DNA of 64,000 bases from Streptomyces sp. NBC_00341 (lineage in GTDB: Bacteria; Actinomycetota; Actinomycetes; Streptomycetales; Streptomycetaceae): NCBI RefSeq assembly GCF_041435055.1, contig NZ_CP108002.1, positions 6,882,001-6,946,000 of the forward strand, read 5' to 3'. This document shows, piece after piece, positions 8,230 to 17,118 of the stretch. Each line of letters opens with the position of its first letter. The stretch's first letter is position 1. The notes under the pieces were generated by a model that saw only the letters and a list, made by a program, of their open reading frames with translations, did not search any database and was not told where the DNA came from. Position numbers and translations under genes: made by a program.

Positions 8230-8949
8230 CTACTGCGGGCCGTTCGGCTCCGGACGGCTCCTGATTTCCCTGATCCGGCGCGACGCCTCGGTCTCGGATT
8301 CGCTTCCGGCGAGGAAAGGGGCGCCCTGGGCGCCGGCGACGAGCGAGTCGACCAGCCCGTCGGCGAGTTGCAGGACCAGCCCTTCCGAGGACTCGTCACG
8401 GTGGAGGCTGTGGTGCAGCGACACCATGCCGTGCAGACCGGCCCACAGCGTCTGCGCGGCCTGTTCCACCGGCAGGGACAGTCCGGCCCCGTCCACCGCG
8501 CACGCGTGCAGACCGGCGCGGAGGCCGGCCGAGATGCGGCGGGCGGGGTGGCCCCCGATCCTGCTCGGGTCCGCCGCCGGCTGGTGCACCTCGAACATGA
8601 GCCGGTAGTGGCCCGGACTGCTCATGGCGAACCGGCAGTACGCGTGGGCCTGCGCCCGGACCCGGCTCCGCGGATCCGCGTCGTCGTCGGCGCGGGCGGC
8701 GGCGGCCATCTGGGCGGCCAGTTCGCCGTATCGGTCCTCCAGCGCCGCCCACACCAGCTCCGTCTTGTCGCTGAAGTGCAGGTAGATGCTCGGTGCGGAG
8801 ATGCCCACCTCTTTGGCGACCGCGCGCATGGTCAGCCGGTCGGAGCTGCCCCATTCGCCGAGCAGCCGCTGGACCGCGGCCACGATCTCCCGGCGCCGCC
8901 GCGAGCCCTGCCCGTCCCGCTGACCGCCATCGGCCGGCTGTGTCTCCAT
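8230..8949 (-). CDS. TetR-family regulator
   Basis: A 239-residue repressor. ATG 8949 is preferred because GGGAAG lies 8 bases upstream; an in-frame GTG sits at 8958. The helix-turn-helix is TMRAVAKEVGISAPSIYLHF followed by KTELVWAALEDRY. The C-terminal ligand domain with WAGLHGMVSLHHSL is of the TetR_C/WHG type. It precedes the ferredoxin-P450 operon on the same strand, separated by a 216-base gap holding a palindrome, so it probably controls that operon and perhaps itself. Confidence 0.88.
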   Translation of the reverse strand: METQPADGGQRDGQGSRRRREIVAAVQRLLGEWGSSDRLTMRAVAKEVGISAPSIYLHFSDKTELVWAALEDRYGELAAQMAAAARADDDADPRSRVRAQAHAYCRFAMSSPGHYRLMFEVHQPAADPSRIGGHPARRISAGLRAGLHACAVDGAGLSLPVEQAAQTLWAGLHGMVSLHHSLHRDESSEGLVLQLADGLVDSLVAGAQGAPFLAGSESETEASRRIREIRSRPEPNGPQ

Positions 8950-9254
8950 GGAGTGCACTTCCCTTCCGGCTACAGGTTAAAGGGCCGCCCAGCGGGCCCC
9001 GCCCTCAGGACGCGGCACGGCGGGTCGTCCACCGAGGCCGACGGCGGCGCACCATGTCCTGATCGTCGGCGAGAAGTACGCGAATCATCACGACCGGCCA
9101 TTCTTCCAGCCGGGGACCACGACACCATCCGCTCCGCCCGCAGATCCGGTCGCGCTCCGGCAGCGTGCCGCGCCCCGTCCACCTGGCCGGTGTCCTGACA
9201 AGGCCGGACAGTAGAGTTCGGGTGCGTCAGCCCCCGAACACCGAGGTATCGTCC
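8950..9254. other. Intergenic region between tetR and cobL
   Basis: A 305-base divergent region between the TetR gene and cobL. I see no RNA structure, clear operator or small gene. A CTGACA...TAGAGT stretch near 9196-9218 has the wrong spacing for a standard promoter. No cobalamin riboswitch motif was found here, although cobL is a corrin gene. Confidence 0.5.
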
Positions 9255-10565
9255 GTGACTCCCGAACCCGCCGCGCCCCCCGTTCCGCCGCCCGTGAGCG
9301 TCGTGGGGATCGGAGCCGACGGATGGTCCGGGCTGCCCGACGCGTCGCGCTCCGCACTCATCGGCGCGCAGGTCCTGATCGGCGGTGAGCGTCAGCTCGG
9401 CCTGCTCCCGCCGCAGTGCGCGGGACGGCGCGTGGCCTGGCCCTCGCCGCTGCGGCCCGCGGTTCCCGGCCTGCTCGCCGCGCACGCCGGGAGCAGGATC
9501 GCGGTGCTGGCCAGCGGTGACCCGATGTTCTACGGGATCGGCCGGGCCCTCACCGAAGTGCTCGGCGCCGATGGGCTGCGGGTTCTGCCGCACCCCTCCT
9601 CCGTGTCCTACGCCTGCGCCCGGCTCTGCTGGCCCCTGGAGGACACCGAGGTCGTCACGCTGGTCGGCAGGCCCGCCGCCCGGCTCGCGGCCGCCCTGCA
9701 CGACGGCCGCCGGCTGCTGGTCCTCAGCGCGGACGCGGGCACCCCCGCCGTGGTCGCCGCACTGCTGCGGGAACACGGCTTCGGGCCGAGCACGCTGCGC
9801 GTCCTGGAACAGCTCGGCGGCGAGAGCGAAGCGAGCACCGACGGCACCGCGGACACCTGGGCGCACCCGCCGGGCGACCCGCTGAACGTGATCGCCGTCG
9901 AATGCCGCCGGGCCCCCGGCACCCCGCACCTCGGCGCCGCCCCCGGCCTGCCCGACGACGCGTACGAGCACGACGGCCAGCTGACCAAGCGCCACATCCG
10001 GGCCGCGACCCTCGGCGCGCTCGCACCGGCACCGGGCGAGCTGCTCTGGGACGTCGGCGGCGGCTCCGGGTCCGTGGCGATCGAGTGGATGCGCGTCCAC
10101 CCCTCGTGCCGCGCGATCAGCGTGGAGCGTGACCCCGTGCGGGCGGAGCGCATCACGCGCAACGCCGGACGGCTCGGGGTGCCCGCCCTGCGCGTGGTCA
10201 GCTGCGGGGCCCCCGACGGGCTGGCCGGACTGCCCGTGCCCGACGCCGTGTTCATCGGTGGCGGGCTGACCGTGCCCGGCCTGCTCGACGCCTGCTGGGA
10301 AGCGCTGCCGGACGGTGGCCGGCTGGTCGCCAACACCGTCACGCTGGAGTCGGAGGCGGTGCTCACCGAGTGGTACCGCCGGCACGGGGGCGAGCTGGTC
10401 CGCCTCGCCGTCGCGCACGCCGTGCCGGTCGGCGGCTTCACCGGCTGGCGGCAGGCCATGCCGGTGACCCAGTGGTCGGTTCGCAAGGCCTCGGCCGGTA
10501 CGAGCGCGGAATCCGCGGCGCACACCCGTACAGAGAATTCAGGACATTCAGGAGACAACAGATGA
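9255..10565 (+). CDS. cobL: Precorrin-6Y C5,15-methyltransferase (decarboxylating) CobL (CbiE-CbiT fusion)
   Basis: A 436-residue bifunctional enzyme. It methylates C5 and C15 of precorrin-6Y and decarboxylates the C12 acetate side chain to give precorrin-8. The N-terminal CbiE-like tetrapyrrole methylase domain shows SVVGIGADGW and ASGDPMFYGIG; the C-terminal CbiT-like domain shows KRHIRAATLG and the SAM loop WDVGGGSGSVAIEW. GTG 9255 is chosen for GAGG 8 bases upstream and the loss of an unrelated leader. Its stop overlaps the cobM start (ATGA), so the two are translationally coupled. Confidence 0.93.
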   Translation: MTPEPAAPPVPPPVSVVGIGADGWSGLPDASRSALIGAQVLIGGERQLGLLPPQCAGRRVAWPSPLRPAVPGLLAAHAGSRIAVLASGDPMFYGIGRALTEVLGADGLRVLPHPSSVSYACARLCWPLEDTEVVTLVGRPAARLAAALHDGRRLLVLSADAGTPAVVAALLREHGFGPSTLRVLEQLGGESEASTDGTADTWAHPPGDPLNVIAVECRRAPGTPHLGAAPGLPDDAYEHDGQLTKRHIRAATLGALAPAPGELLWDVGGGSGSVAIEWMRVHPSCRAISVERDPVRAERITRNAGRLGVPALRVVSCGAPDGLAGLPVPDAVFIGGGLTVPGLLDACWEALPDGGRLVANTVTLESEAVLTEWYRRHGGELVRLAVAHAVPVGGFTGWRQAMPVTQWSVRKASAGTSAESAAHTRTENSGHSGDNR

Positions 10566-11311
10566 CCGTGTACTTCATCGGCGCGGGTCCGGGCGCGGCC
10601 GACCTGATCACCGTGCGCGGCGCGCGGACGCTCGCCGCCTGCGGGGTGTGCCTGTACGCGGGCAGCCTGGTGCCCGCCGAACTCCTCGCGGAATGCCCCC
10701 CGGACGCCAGGCTGGTGGACACCGCGCAGCTCGACATCGACCGGATCACGGCCGAGCTGATCGGCGCGCACGAGGCCGGTCACGACGTGGCGCGGCTGCA
10801 CTCGGGCGACCCCTCGGTGTTCAGCGCGGTCAACGAGCAGATGCGGCGCCTCGACGAGGCGGGCGTGCCCTATGAGGTGATCCCGGGCGTGCCCGCGTTC
10901 GCGGCCGCCGCGGCGGCGCTCAAGCGGGAGCTGACCGTCCCCACGGTCGGCCAGACCGTCATCCTCACCCGGATCGCCAACCGGGCCACGGCGATGCCCG
11001 AGGGGGAGGACCTCGCGACGCTGGGCCGCAGCGGGGCCCTGATCGTCCTGCACCTGGCCGCCAGGTACGTGGACCGGGTCGTCGAGGAACTGCTGCCGCA
11101 CTACGGGGCCGACTGCCCCACCGCCGTCGTCGCCCTCGCCTCCCGCCCCGACGAGCTCATCCTGCGCGGACCTCTCGACGGCATCGCGGAACAGGTGAAG
11201 GCGGCGGGCGTGATCCGTACCGCCGTCATCATGGTCGGCCGCACGCTCGGCGCCGACCAGTTCCGCGACAGCCACCTCTACTCGCCCGGACGCGACCGGC
11301 ACGCCTGCTGA
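10562..11311 (+). CDS. cobM: Precorrin-4 C11-methyltransferase CobM
   Basis: A 249-residue tetrapyrrole methylase that adds the C11 methyl group to precorrin-4. It begins VYFIGAGPGAADLITVRGA, with the SAM-site HSGDPSVFSAVNEQM and the VIPGVPAFAAAAA segment. The start ATG 10562 overlaps the cobL stop. The length is normal for the family. It ends 30 bases before the convergent cbiD; no obvious hairpin lies in that gap. Confidence 0.94.
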   Translation: MTVYFIGAGPGAADLITVRGARTLAACGVCLYAGSLVPAELLAECPPDARLVDTAQLDIDRITAELIGAHEAGHDVARLHSGDPSVFSAVNEQMRRLDEAGVPYEVIPGVPAFAAAAAALKRELTVPTVGQTVILTRIANRATAMPEGEDLATLGRSGALIVLHLAARYVDRVVEELLPHYGADCPTAVVALASRPDELILRGPLDGIAEQVKAAGVIRTAVIMVGRTLGADQFRDSHLYSPGRDRHAC

Positions 11312-11341
11312 CGGCGCCCCGCGCCCCCTGCGGGCGGCCGG

Positions 11342-12457
11342 TCAGCGGACGCTGCTGCGCCCGACGACCGTGCCCGCCCGGTCGATGCAGATGACGTCGA
11401 CGGCGACCGGCGAGCCGCGCAGTACCGTCAGCGCCTCGTCCCGGGCGGCCACCGCCACCAGGTCCCCGAGGGGGACACCGGCCGCCTGGCAGGACCGGAG
11501 CGCCGCGAGACCCGTGTTCGCGGTGGCCACCTCGGCGGCCAGGGCCTCGTCCGCGCCGCCCCGCCGGGCCAGCCCGGCCAGGAAGGGCTTGTCGACCTGG
11601 GAACGGGCCGAGTGCAGATCGAGGTGGCCGGCGGCGAGCTTCGACAGCTTGGCGAACCCGCCGCAGATGGTCAGCCGGTCCACGGGATGGCGGCGCACGT
11701 ACTTCAGCACGGCGCCCGCGAAGTCCCCCATGTCGAGCAGGGCGATCTCCGGCAGCCCGTACTCGGCCACCACGGTCTTCTCGGACGTCGAACCCGTGCA
11801 GCCCGCCACATGGGTGTGGCCGGCCGCGCGGGCCACGTCCACGCCCCGGCGGATCGAGTCGATCCACGCCGAGCAGGAGTACGGCACCACGACACCGGTC
11901 GTGCCCAGGATCGACAGGCCGCCCAGGATGCCCAGGCGCGGGTTCCAGGTCGAGCGGGCGATCTCCTCGCCGTGGTCCACGGACACGGTGACCTCGACGT
12001 CCCCCGTCCCCCGGTGCGCCTCTGCGACCCGCGCGAGGTGGTCGCGGATCATCTGGCGGGGCACGGGGTTGATGGCGGGCTCGCCCACGTCGAGCGGCAG
12101 GCCGGGCAGGGTGACCGTGCCCACGCCGGGCCCCGCCCTGAACACCACACCGGAGCCCGGCGGCAGCCGCCGGACGGTGACGCGTACGAGAGCGCCGTGG
12201 GTGACGTCCGGGTCGTCCCCGGCGTCCTTGACCACACCGGCTGTCGCCCGCCCGCCGGCCAGCTCCTCCACCGCCAGCGCGAACGCCGGGGTCTGGCCCC
12301 GGGGGAGGGTGATGGTCACCGGGTCGGGGAAGTCGCCGGTCAGCAGGGCGGTGTACGCGGCCGTGGCCGCCGCGGTCGCGCAGGCACCGGTCGTCCAGCC
12401 GGGCCGCAGACCGGTGTGTTTGAGTTGGGCGCTGCGCCCGCCCTTCGCCTCACCCAC
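11342..12457 (-). CDS. cbiD: Cobalt-precorrin-5B/precorrin-5 C1-methyltransferase CbiD
   Basis: A 371-residue protein responsible for C1 methylation and ring handling at the precorrin-5 stage. Family signatures are LRPGWTTGACATAAATAA, NPRLGILGGLSILGTTG, AGCTGSTSEKTV and ICGGFAKLSKLA. CbiD is usually described from the early-cobalt pathway, but the oxygen-dependent cobG lies in the same cluster. The only reasonable start is GTG 12457, two bases from the divergent cobK start, so its control signals must lie within cobK. Confidence 0.93.
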   Translation of the reverse strand: MGEAKGGRSAQLKHTGLRPGWTTGACATAAATAAYTALLTGDFPDPVTITLPRGQTPAFALAVEELAGGRATAGVVKDAGDDPDVTHGALVRVTVRRLPPGSGVVFRAGPGVGTVTLPGLPLDVGEPAINPVPRQMIRDHLARVAEAHRGTGDVEVTVSVDHGEEIARSTWNPRLGILGGLSILGTTGVVVPYSCSAWIDSIRRGVDVARAAGHTHVAGCTGSTSEKTVVAEYGLPEIALLDMGDFAGAVLKYVRRHPVDRLTICGGFAKLSKLAAGHLDLHSARSQVDKPFLAGLARRGGADEALAAEVATANTGLAALRSCQAAGVPLGDLVAVAARDEALTVLRGSPVAVDVICIDRAGTVVGRSSVR

Positions 12458-12459
12458 GG

Positions 12460-13230
12460 ATGGACCTCATGCACGTACTCGTACTCGGCGGGACCACGGA
12501 GGCCCGTCGCCTCGCCGAGCTGCTGGTGGCGGCACTGCCCGAGGACGCCCGGGTGACCAGCTCGCTCGCGGGGCGCGTGGCCAGTCCCAGGCTCCCGCCG
12601 GGCGAGGTGCGCGTCGGCGGGTTCGGCGGCGCCGACGGCCTTGCCGCGTGGCTGTGTACGCACCAGGTGGACGCGCTCATCGACGCCACCCATCCTTTCG
12701 CCGGGACGATCAGTTTCAACGCGGCGACAGCCGCCTCGGCTGCCCATGTTCCCCTGCTGGCGCTGCGCCGGCCCGGCTGGGTGCCCGGCCGTGGCGACGA
12801 CTGGCACCCGGTCGGCTCCCTGGAGGAGGCCGCACGCGCACTGCCCGCGCTGGGGCGGCGGGTGTTCCTCACCACGGGACGCATGGGACTGGCCGCCTTC
12901 GCCGGGCTGGACGGGCTGTGGTTCCTGATGCGCTCGGTGGATGCCCCCGAGCCCCCGCATCCCGCCCGGATGGAGGTGCTCCTCGAACGGGGCCCGTTCA
13001 GCCTCGACGGGGAGCGGGAGCTGATCCGCCGGCACCGCGTCGACGTCCTCGTCACGAAGGACAGCGGCGGCGCCGCCACCGCCCCCAAGCTCGCCGCCGC
13101 CCGCGAGGCGGGCATCCCGGTGGTCGTGGTGCGCCGGCCACCGGTTCCCGAGGGGGTCGCGGTGGCCGGTACCCCGGAGCGGGCCCTCGACTGGCTGCGC
13201 GGGGGGCCCGGGGCTCAGCCCTCCGGGTAG
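12460..13230 (+). CDS. cobK: Precorrin-6A reductase CobK
   Basis: A 256-residue NAD(P)H-dependent reductase of the corrin macrocycle. It shows HVLVLGGTTEARRLAELL at the nucleotide fold, ALIDATHPFAGTIS and VTKDSGGAATAPKLAAA, all typical of CobK/CbiJ. ATG 12460 or the in-frame ATG 12469 could be used; the latter matches the usual N-terminus. There is no spacer to the divergent cbiD and its 3' end overlaps convergent cobIJ by 16 bases. Confidence 0.92.
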   Translation: MDLMHVLVLGGTTEARRLAELLVAALPEDARVTSSLAGRVASPRLPPGEVRVGGFGGADGLAAWLCTHQVDALIDATHPFAGTISFNAATAASAAHVPLLALRRPGWVPGRGDDWHPVGSLEEAARALPALGRRVFLTTGRMGLAAFAGLDGLWFLMRSVDAPEPPHPARMEVLLERGPFSLDGERELIRRHRVDVLVTKDSGGAATAPKLAAAREAGIPVVVVRRPPVPEGVAVAGTPERALDWLRGGPGAQPSG

Positions 13231-14720
13231 CGGCGCGGCGTCCAGACGATCTGGCGCCCGTCACCGCGCCGCACCCAGCGCGTCTGCGAGGACCCGACGA
13301 TCAGGATCGTGCGCATGTCGACCTCGGCCGGGTCGAGATCGGCCAGCCGCACCGTGCGTACGCTCTCGGCCGGTCCGCCGACGTCCCGGCCGAGCACCAC
13401 CGGGGTGTCCGGTGAGCGGTGCTCCAGGAGGAGGTCGCGCGCCTTGCCGACCTGCCAGGTCCGGCTGCGTGAGCCGGGGTTGTACAGCGCGAGCACCAGG
13501 TCCGCACAGGCCGCGGCGCGCAACCGCTCCGCGATGACCTCCCACGGCTTGAGCCGGTCGGAGAGCGAGATCGTGGCGTAGTCGTGGCCCAGCGGCGCCC
13601 CCGCCCGTGCGGCCGCCGCGTTGGCCGCCGTCACGCCCGGCAGCACCCGTACCGGCACGTCCGCGTACCGGTCCTGGGAGGCCGTCTCCAGGACGGCCGT
13701 CGCCATGGCGAAGACCCCGGGGTCTCCGCCGGACACCACTGCCACGCGCCGCCCGCGACGCGCCAGGTCCAGGGCGAATTCGGCGCGCTCCGACTCGACC
13801 TTGTTGTCCGAGCCGTGCCGGGACTGCCCCGGCCGGACCGGTACCCGGTCCAGATAGGTGGTGTAGCCCACCACGTCGTCGGCGGCGGCCAGCGCCCCGC
13901 GCGTCTCGGGCGTCAGCCACAGCGGTCCGGCGGGCCCGGTGCCGACCACGGCGACCTCACCGCCGCCCGGAGTGCCCTCGGGACGCGGCGCGTCGATCCT
14001 GCTGGGCAGCACCGCGACCGCGAAGTACGGTACGGAGCCGGCCTCGATTTCGGCCAGCTCGCCCGTGCGCTCCCCGGCCATCGTGGCGCGTTCCACGTAA
14101 CGGGCCTCCGGCAGCCGCCCCGACGCCTCGAAGGCGCGGCGCACCGCGGGGAACGTCCGGCCCAGCTTCATCACCACGGCGGTGTCCGTGGCGGCCAGCC
14201 GGGCGGTCAGCTCCTCCTCCGGCAGGGTGCCGGGCAGGATGGTCAGCACCTCCTCGCCCTCGACGAGCGGGGTGCCGAGCCGGGCGGCCGCCGCGCTGAC
14301 CGAGGTGACACCGGGGATCACCTCGGTGGGGTAGCGGTCGGCGAGCCGCTTGTGCATATGCATGTACGAGCCGTAGAAGAGCGGATCGCCCTCGGCGAGC
14401 ACGGCGACCGTGCGCCCCGCGTCGAGGTGGACCGCGAGCCGGGCCGCCGCCTCGGCGTAGAAGTCGTCCAGCGCGCCCCGGTAGCCGCCCGGATGGTCCG
14501 TGGTCTCCGTCGTGACGGGGTAGACCAGGGCCTCTTCGATGTGGTCGGGGCGGATGTACCCGGCCGCGATGGACCGGGCGATCGACCGTCCGTGCCGGGC
14601 GCTGTGATAGGCGACGACATCGGCCTCCGCGATGACCTGCACGGCGCGTACGGTCATCAGGGCCGGATCGCCGGGGCCCAGCCCGACTCCGTACAGCCGG
14701 CCGTTCTTCTGCTCGCTCAC
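13215..14720 (-). CDS. cobIJ: Fused precorrin-2 C20-methyltransferase / precorrin-3B C17-methyltransferase CobIJ
   Basis: A 501-residue fusion of two tetrapyrrole methylases. Residues 1 to about 245 are CobI (YGVGLGPGDPALMTVRAV, LAEGDPLFYGSYMHMH, VIPGVTSVSAAAAR). Residues about 255-501 are CobJ (VAVVGTGPAGPLWLTPE, VVSGGDPGVFAMATAVLE, ALYNPGSRSRTWQ). It methylates C20 of precorrin-2 and carries out ring contraction with C17 methylation. GTG 14720 follows the cobH stop by two bases with GAGGAAGAG upstream. The fusion is common in actinomycetes. Confidence 0.94.
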   Translation of the reverse strand: MSEQKNGRLYGVGLGPGDPALMTVRAVQVIAEADVVAYHSARHGRSIARSIAAGYIRPDHIEEALVYPVTTETTDHPGGYRGALDDFYAEAAARLAVHLDAGRTVAVLAEGDPLFYGSYMHMHKRLADRYPTEVIPGVTSVSAAAARLGTPLVEGEEVLTILPGTLPEEELTARLAATDTAVVMKLGRTFPAVRRAFEASGRLPEARYVERATMAGERTGELAEIEAGSVPYFAVAVLPSRIDAPRPEGTPGGGEVAVVGTGPAGPLWLTPETRGALAAADDVVGYTTYLDRVPVRPGQSRHGSDNKVESERAEFALDLARRGRRVAVVSGGDPGVFAMATAVLETASQDRYADVPVRVLPGVTAANAAAARAGAPLGHDYATISLSDRLKPWEVIAERLRAAACADLVLALYNPGSRSRTWQVGKARDLLLEHRSPDTPVVLGRDVGGPAESVRTVRLADLDPAEVDMRTILIVGSSQTRWVRRGDGRQIVWTPRRYPEG

Positions 14721-14722
14721 GC

Positions 14723-15349
14723 TTACTCTTCCTCGCTGGCGATCGCGTTGAGGGCGGCGGCCGCCATGGCGCTGCCGCCCCGCCGGCCGCGCACGATCAG
14801 ATGGTCGAGCCCGGACGCGTGTGCGGCCAGGGCGTCCTTGGACTCGGCCGCGCCGATGAAGCCGACCGGCACACCGATGACGGCGGCGGGGCGCGGCGCG
14901 CCCTCCTCGATCAGTTCGAGCAGCCGGAACAGGGCGGTGGGCGCGTTGCCGACGGCGACGACCGCGCCGTCCAGCCGGTCGCGCCACAGCTCCAGGGCGG
15001 CCGCGCTGCGGGTGGTGCCGAGTTCCGCCGCGAGAGCGGGCACCGCCGGGTCCGACAGGGTGCACACGACCTCGTTGCCGGCGGGCAGCCGCTTGCGGGT
15101 GACCCCGCTGGCGACCATGGCCACGTCGCACAGGATGGGCGCGCCGGCCCGCAGCGCCTCGCGGGCACGGGCCACCACGTCGGGGGTGAAGGCCAGATCG
15201 CGTACGAGGTCGACCATGCCGCAGGCGTGGATCATCCGGACCGCCACCTGGCTCACATCGGCGGGCAGTCCCGACAGATCGGCCTCCGCGCGGATCGTGG
15301 CGAAGGACTGGCGATAGATGGCCGGTCCGTCCTTCTCGTACTGGTGCAC
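14723..15349 (-). CDS. cobH: Precorrin-8X methylmutase CobH
   Basis: A 208-residue enzyme that moves a methyl group from C11 to C12, converting precorrin-8X to hydrogenobyrinate. The start [16 protein letters not shown] is standard for the family. The catalytic His is in [13 protein letters not shown], and [16 protein letters not shown] is the conserved C-terminal motif. It lies between cobG and cobIJ on the same strand, with two bases to cobIJ, so the three are likely co-transcribed. Confidence 0.94.
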   Translation of the reverse strand: MHQYEKDGPAIYRQSFATIRAEADLSGLPADVSQVAVRMIHACGMVDLVRDLAFTPDVVARAREALRAGAPILCDVAMVASGVTRKRLPAGNEVVCTLSDPAVPALAAELGTTRSAAALELWRDRLDGAVVAVGNAPTALFRLLELIEEGAPRPAAVIGVPVGFIGAAESKDALAAHASGLDHLIVRGRRGGSAMAAAALNAIASEEE

Positions 15350-15451
15350 AGTGCTGTCGCTCTCTTCATCGGGCGTGGAAAGGGTGGGCGTGGAAAGGGT
15401 CGGTCGGGTACGGGAACGGCCGGCCGGTGTGGAGCGGCCGGTGGGGGAAGG

Positions 15452-16816
15452 TCAGGTGCCGGGGCGCGGGGCGGGGCGCTGCCCGTCCGGGCCGCCCCGG
15501 GCCGCGGCCACCGCTGCCGCGAGCGCGGCCGGGCTGTCGGGGACGGCCAGTGGGGCGTGCCGTTCACCGTCGCGCACCAGGGAGACCCGGTAGCCGTCCG
15601 GGGCGGCGACGACGTCGACCCACGCGCCCCGCGGATGACCGCACCGGCGTTCGCACCCCGACCAGTACACCGGCAGCGCGCCCACGGGCCCCAGGGCCGC
15701 TGTCGCCCCGGCCCGGACATCGGCGAGGGACTTGGCGCAGCCGGGACGCCCGATGCAGGCCCCCACCCCGGTCCAGGGGGAGCGGGGCCCGGAGATCAGG
15801 CCGGCGGACCCCAGGGCCGCCAGCTCCGCCGCGGCCCGTTCGCGCTCCACGCCCGGTACGACGACGCCGCGCCAAGGGGTCAGCCGCAGTTCGCCGCCGC
15901 CACCCTCCCGTTGCCGGGCGGCGCGGGTCAGCGCCCGCCACTGTTCCGCGCCGATGCGGCCCAGGGGGACGCCGACGCACAGCGCGACCGTCTCGTACGG
16001 GCCGTCCACGACGCCGGGAACGGGAGCCGCGGACCGCGCGGGGTGTGTGGGGCCGGTGGTGCGCGTGGCTCGGATTCCGGCCTGTCGCAACCGCCGGACC
16101 ACCTGGTCCAGGAGGATCCCGCCGTCCGTGCGCAGGTCCGTCACCCGCCAGACGCCGGAGCCGCGTGCGACGTCCAGGAAGGTCTCGGCGGCGATCAACG
16201 CGGCCCGCGGAGCGTGCGCACCGGGTATCCGCAGTACGGATTCGGCCGGGCCGATCCGCAGAGCCGCGTCCCCGTCGGCCCGCGCCAGCAGCGTCACATC
16301 GGCGCCGAGCGGATCCACATCGCCGCGGCCGTCGTCGAGCGCGAACAGGAACCGGCCCGACAGTTCCGTCGTCAGGTCACTCGCGCACACCAGCTCGTCC
16401 AACGCCGACAGCCACGGGCGGACGTCCCGCTGTCCCAGGCCGTCGAGCCCGGAGAGCGGGGAGGCCACGATATTGCGGACGCGCTCGTGGCGCTCCGAGG
16501 GCAGCAGCCCCGACTCACCCATGCGGGAGGCCAGTTCGCCGCCGCAGTCGGGGCGCAGACCGCGCAGCTGCACATTGCCGCGCGAAGTGAGATGCAGCTC
16601 ACCATCGCCGAGCCGCTCCGCCAACTCCCCCAGCACGTCCGCCTGCGCCGTGCTCAGTACCCCCCCGGGGATCCGGACCCGGGCCAGCGCACCGTCGTCC
16701 GCCCGGTGCAGCCGCAGCGTGCCGGGGCAGGCGTCACCGCGGTCACGGACGGACGCGGCTCCTGTGGGCACGGGCAAAGTGGCTGGCGGGGGCATGGCGG
16801 CGAGCATACCGACCAT
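15452..16816 (-). CDS. cobG: Precorrin-3B synthase CobG
   Basis: A 454-residue oxygen-dependent enzyme of the nitrite/sulfite reductase-like family that makes precorrin-3B. Ferredoxin-like half domains are visible (GELHLTSRGNVQLRGL, GRIGAEQWRAL). Cluster ligands occur in GACIGRPGCAKSL and YWSGCERRCGHPRGAW. Three in-frame ATGs (16816, 16807, 16795) lie close together without a strong binding site, so the exact start is uncertain. It diverges from cobN across the riboswitch leader. Its presence indicates the aerobic (late cobalt insertion) route. Confidence 0.9.
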   Translation of the reverse strand: MVGMLAAMPPPATLPVPTGAASVRDRGDACPGTLRLHRADDGALARVRIPGGVLSTAQADVLGELAERLGDGELHLTSRGNVQLRGLRPDCGGELASRMGESGLLPSERHERVRNIVASPLSGLDGLGQRDVRPWLSALDELVCASDLTTELSGRFLFALDDGRGDVDPLGADVTLLARADGDAALRIGPAESVLRIPGAHAPRAALIAAETFLDVARGSGVWRVTDLRTDGGILLDQVVRRLRQAGIRATRTTGPTHPARSAAPVPGVVDGPYETVALCVGVPLGRIGAEQWRALTRAARQREGGGGELRLTPWRGVVVPGVERERAAAELAALGSAGLISGPRSPWTGVGACIGRPGCAKSLADVRAGATAALGPVGALPVYWSGCERRCGHPRGAWVDVVAAPDGYRVSLVRDGERHAPLAVPDSPAALAAAVAAARGGPDGQRPAPRPGT

Positions 16817-16904
16817 CTCATCAGATCCGTATGCCTCCCAGTTCTTGACCGCCCCTTACTATGCCTAGTGCCGCGTCAGCACGGGAAAACCCTGGCCGAG
16901 GCGG

Positions 16905-17060
16905 TACAGGCGGGCCAGCCGGCCCGTCGTCGCCACCGACGGCGACAAGGGGAGGAAGCCCGGTGCGATTCCGGCGCGGTCCCGCCACTGTGATCCCGGC
17001 CCCACCGGCCGGGTGAGTCAGGAACTCCCTTCCCCGTGCCACTCGGCCCGTCCGAGCAGG
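16905..17060 (+). ncRNA. Cobalamin riboswitch ahead of cobN
   Basis: The cobN leader carries the conserved aptamer core: GGAAGCCCGGTGCGATTCC (16954-16972), the B12 box CGCCACTGTGA (16983-16993) and GAGTCAGGA (17014-17022), in the right order and spacing. The segment 17080-17118 can form a GC-rich stem (CCCGGGGCG with nearby CCCC runs) close to the cobN ribosome binding site GAGGAAGG, suggesting translational control. Adenosylcobalamin should reduce cobN expression. Outer boundaries are approximate. Confidence 0.9.
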
Positions 17061-17118
17061 GGAGTCCCATTCCGACACCGCCCGGGGCGTGGATACCCCG
17101 AGGAAGGCCAGACGCCGC

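Noticed and set aside
9190..9220. Promoter-like CTGACA and TAGAGT ahead of cobL
   Set aside because: The two boxes are only about 11 bases apart, too close for a standard sigma-HrdB promoter.
9608..11302. Long minus-strand frame opposite cobL and cobM
   Set aside because: Mirror of strong third-position GC bias; the plus-strand genes have intact motifs and ATGA coupling.
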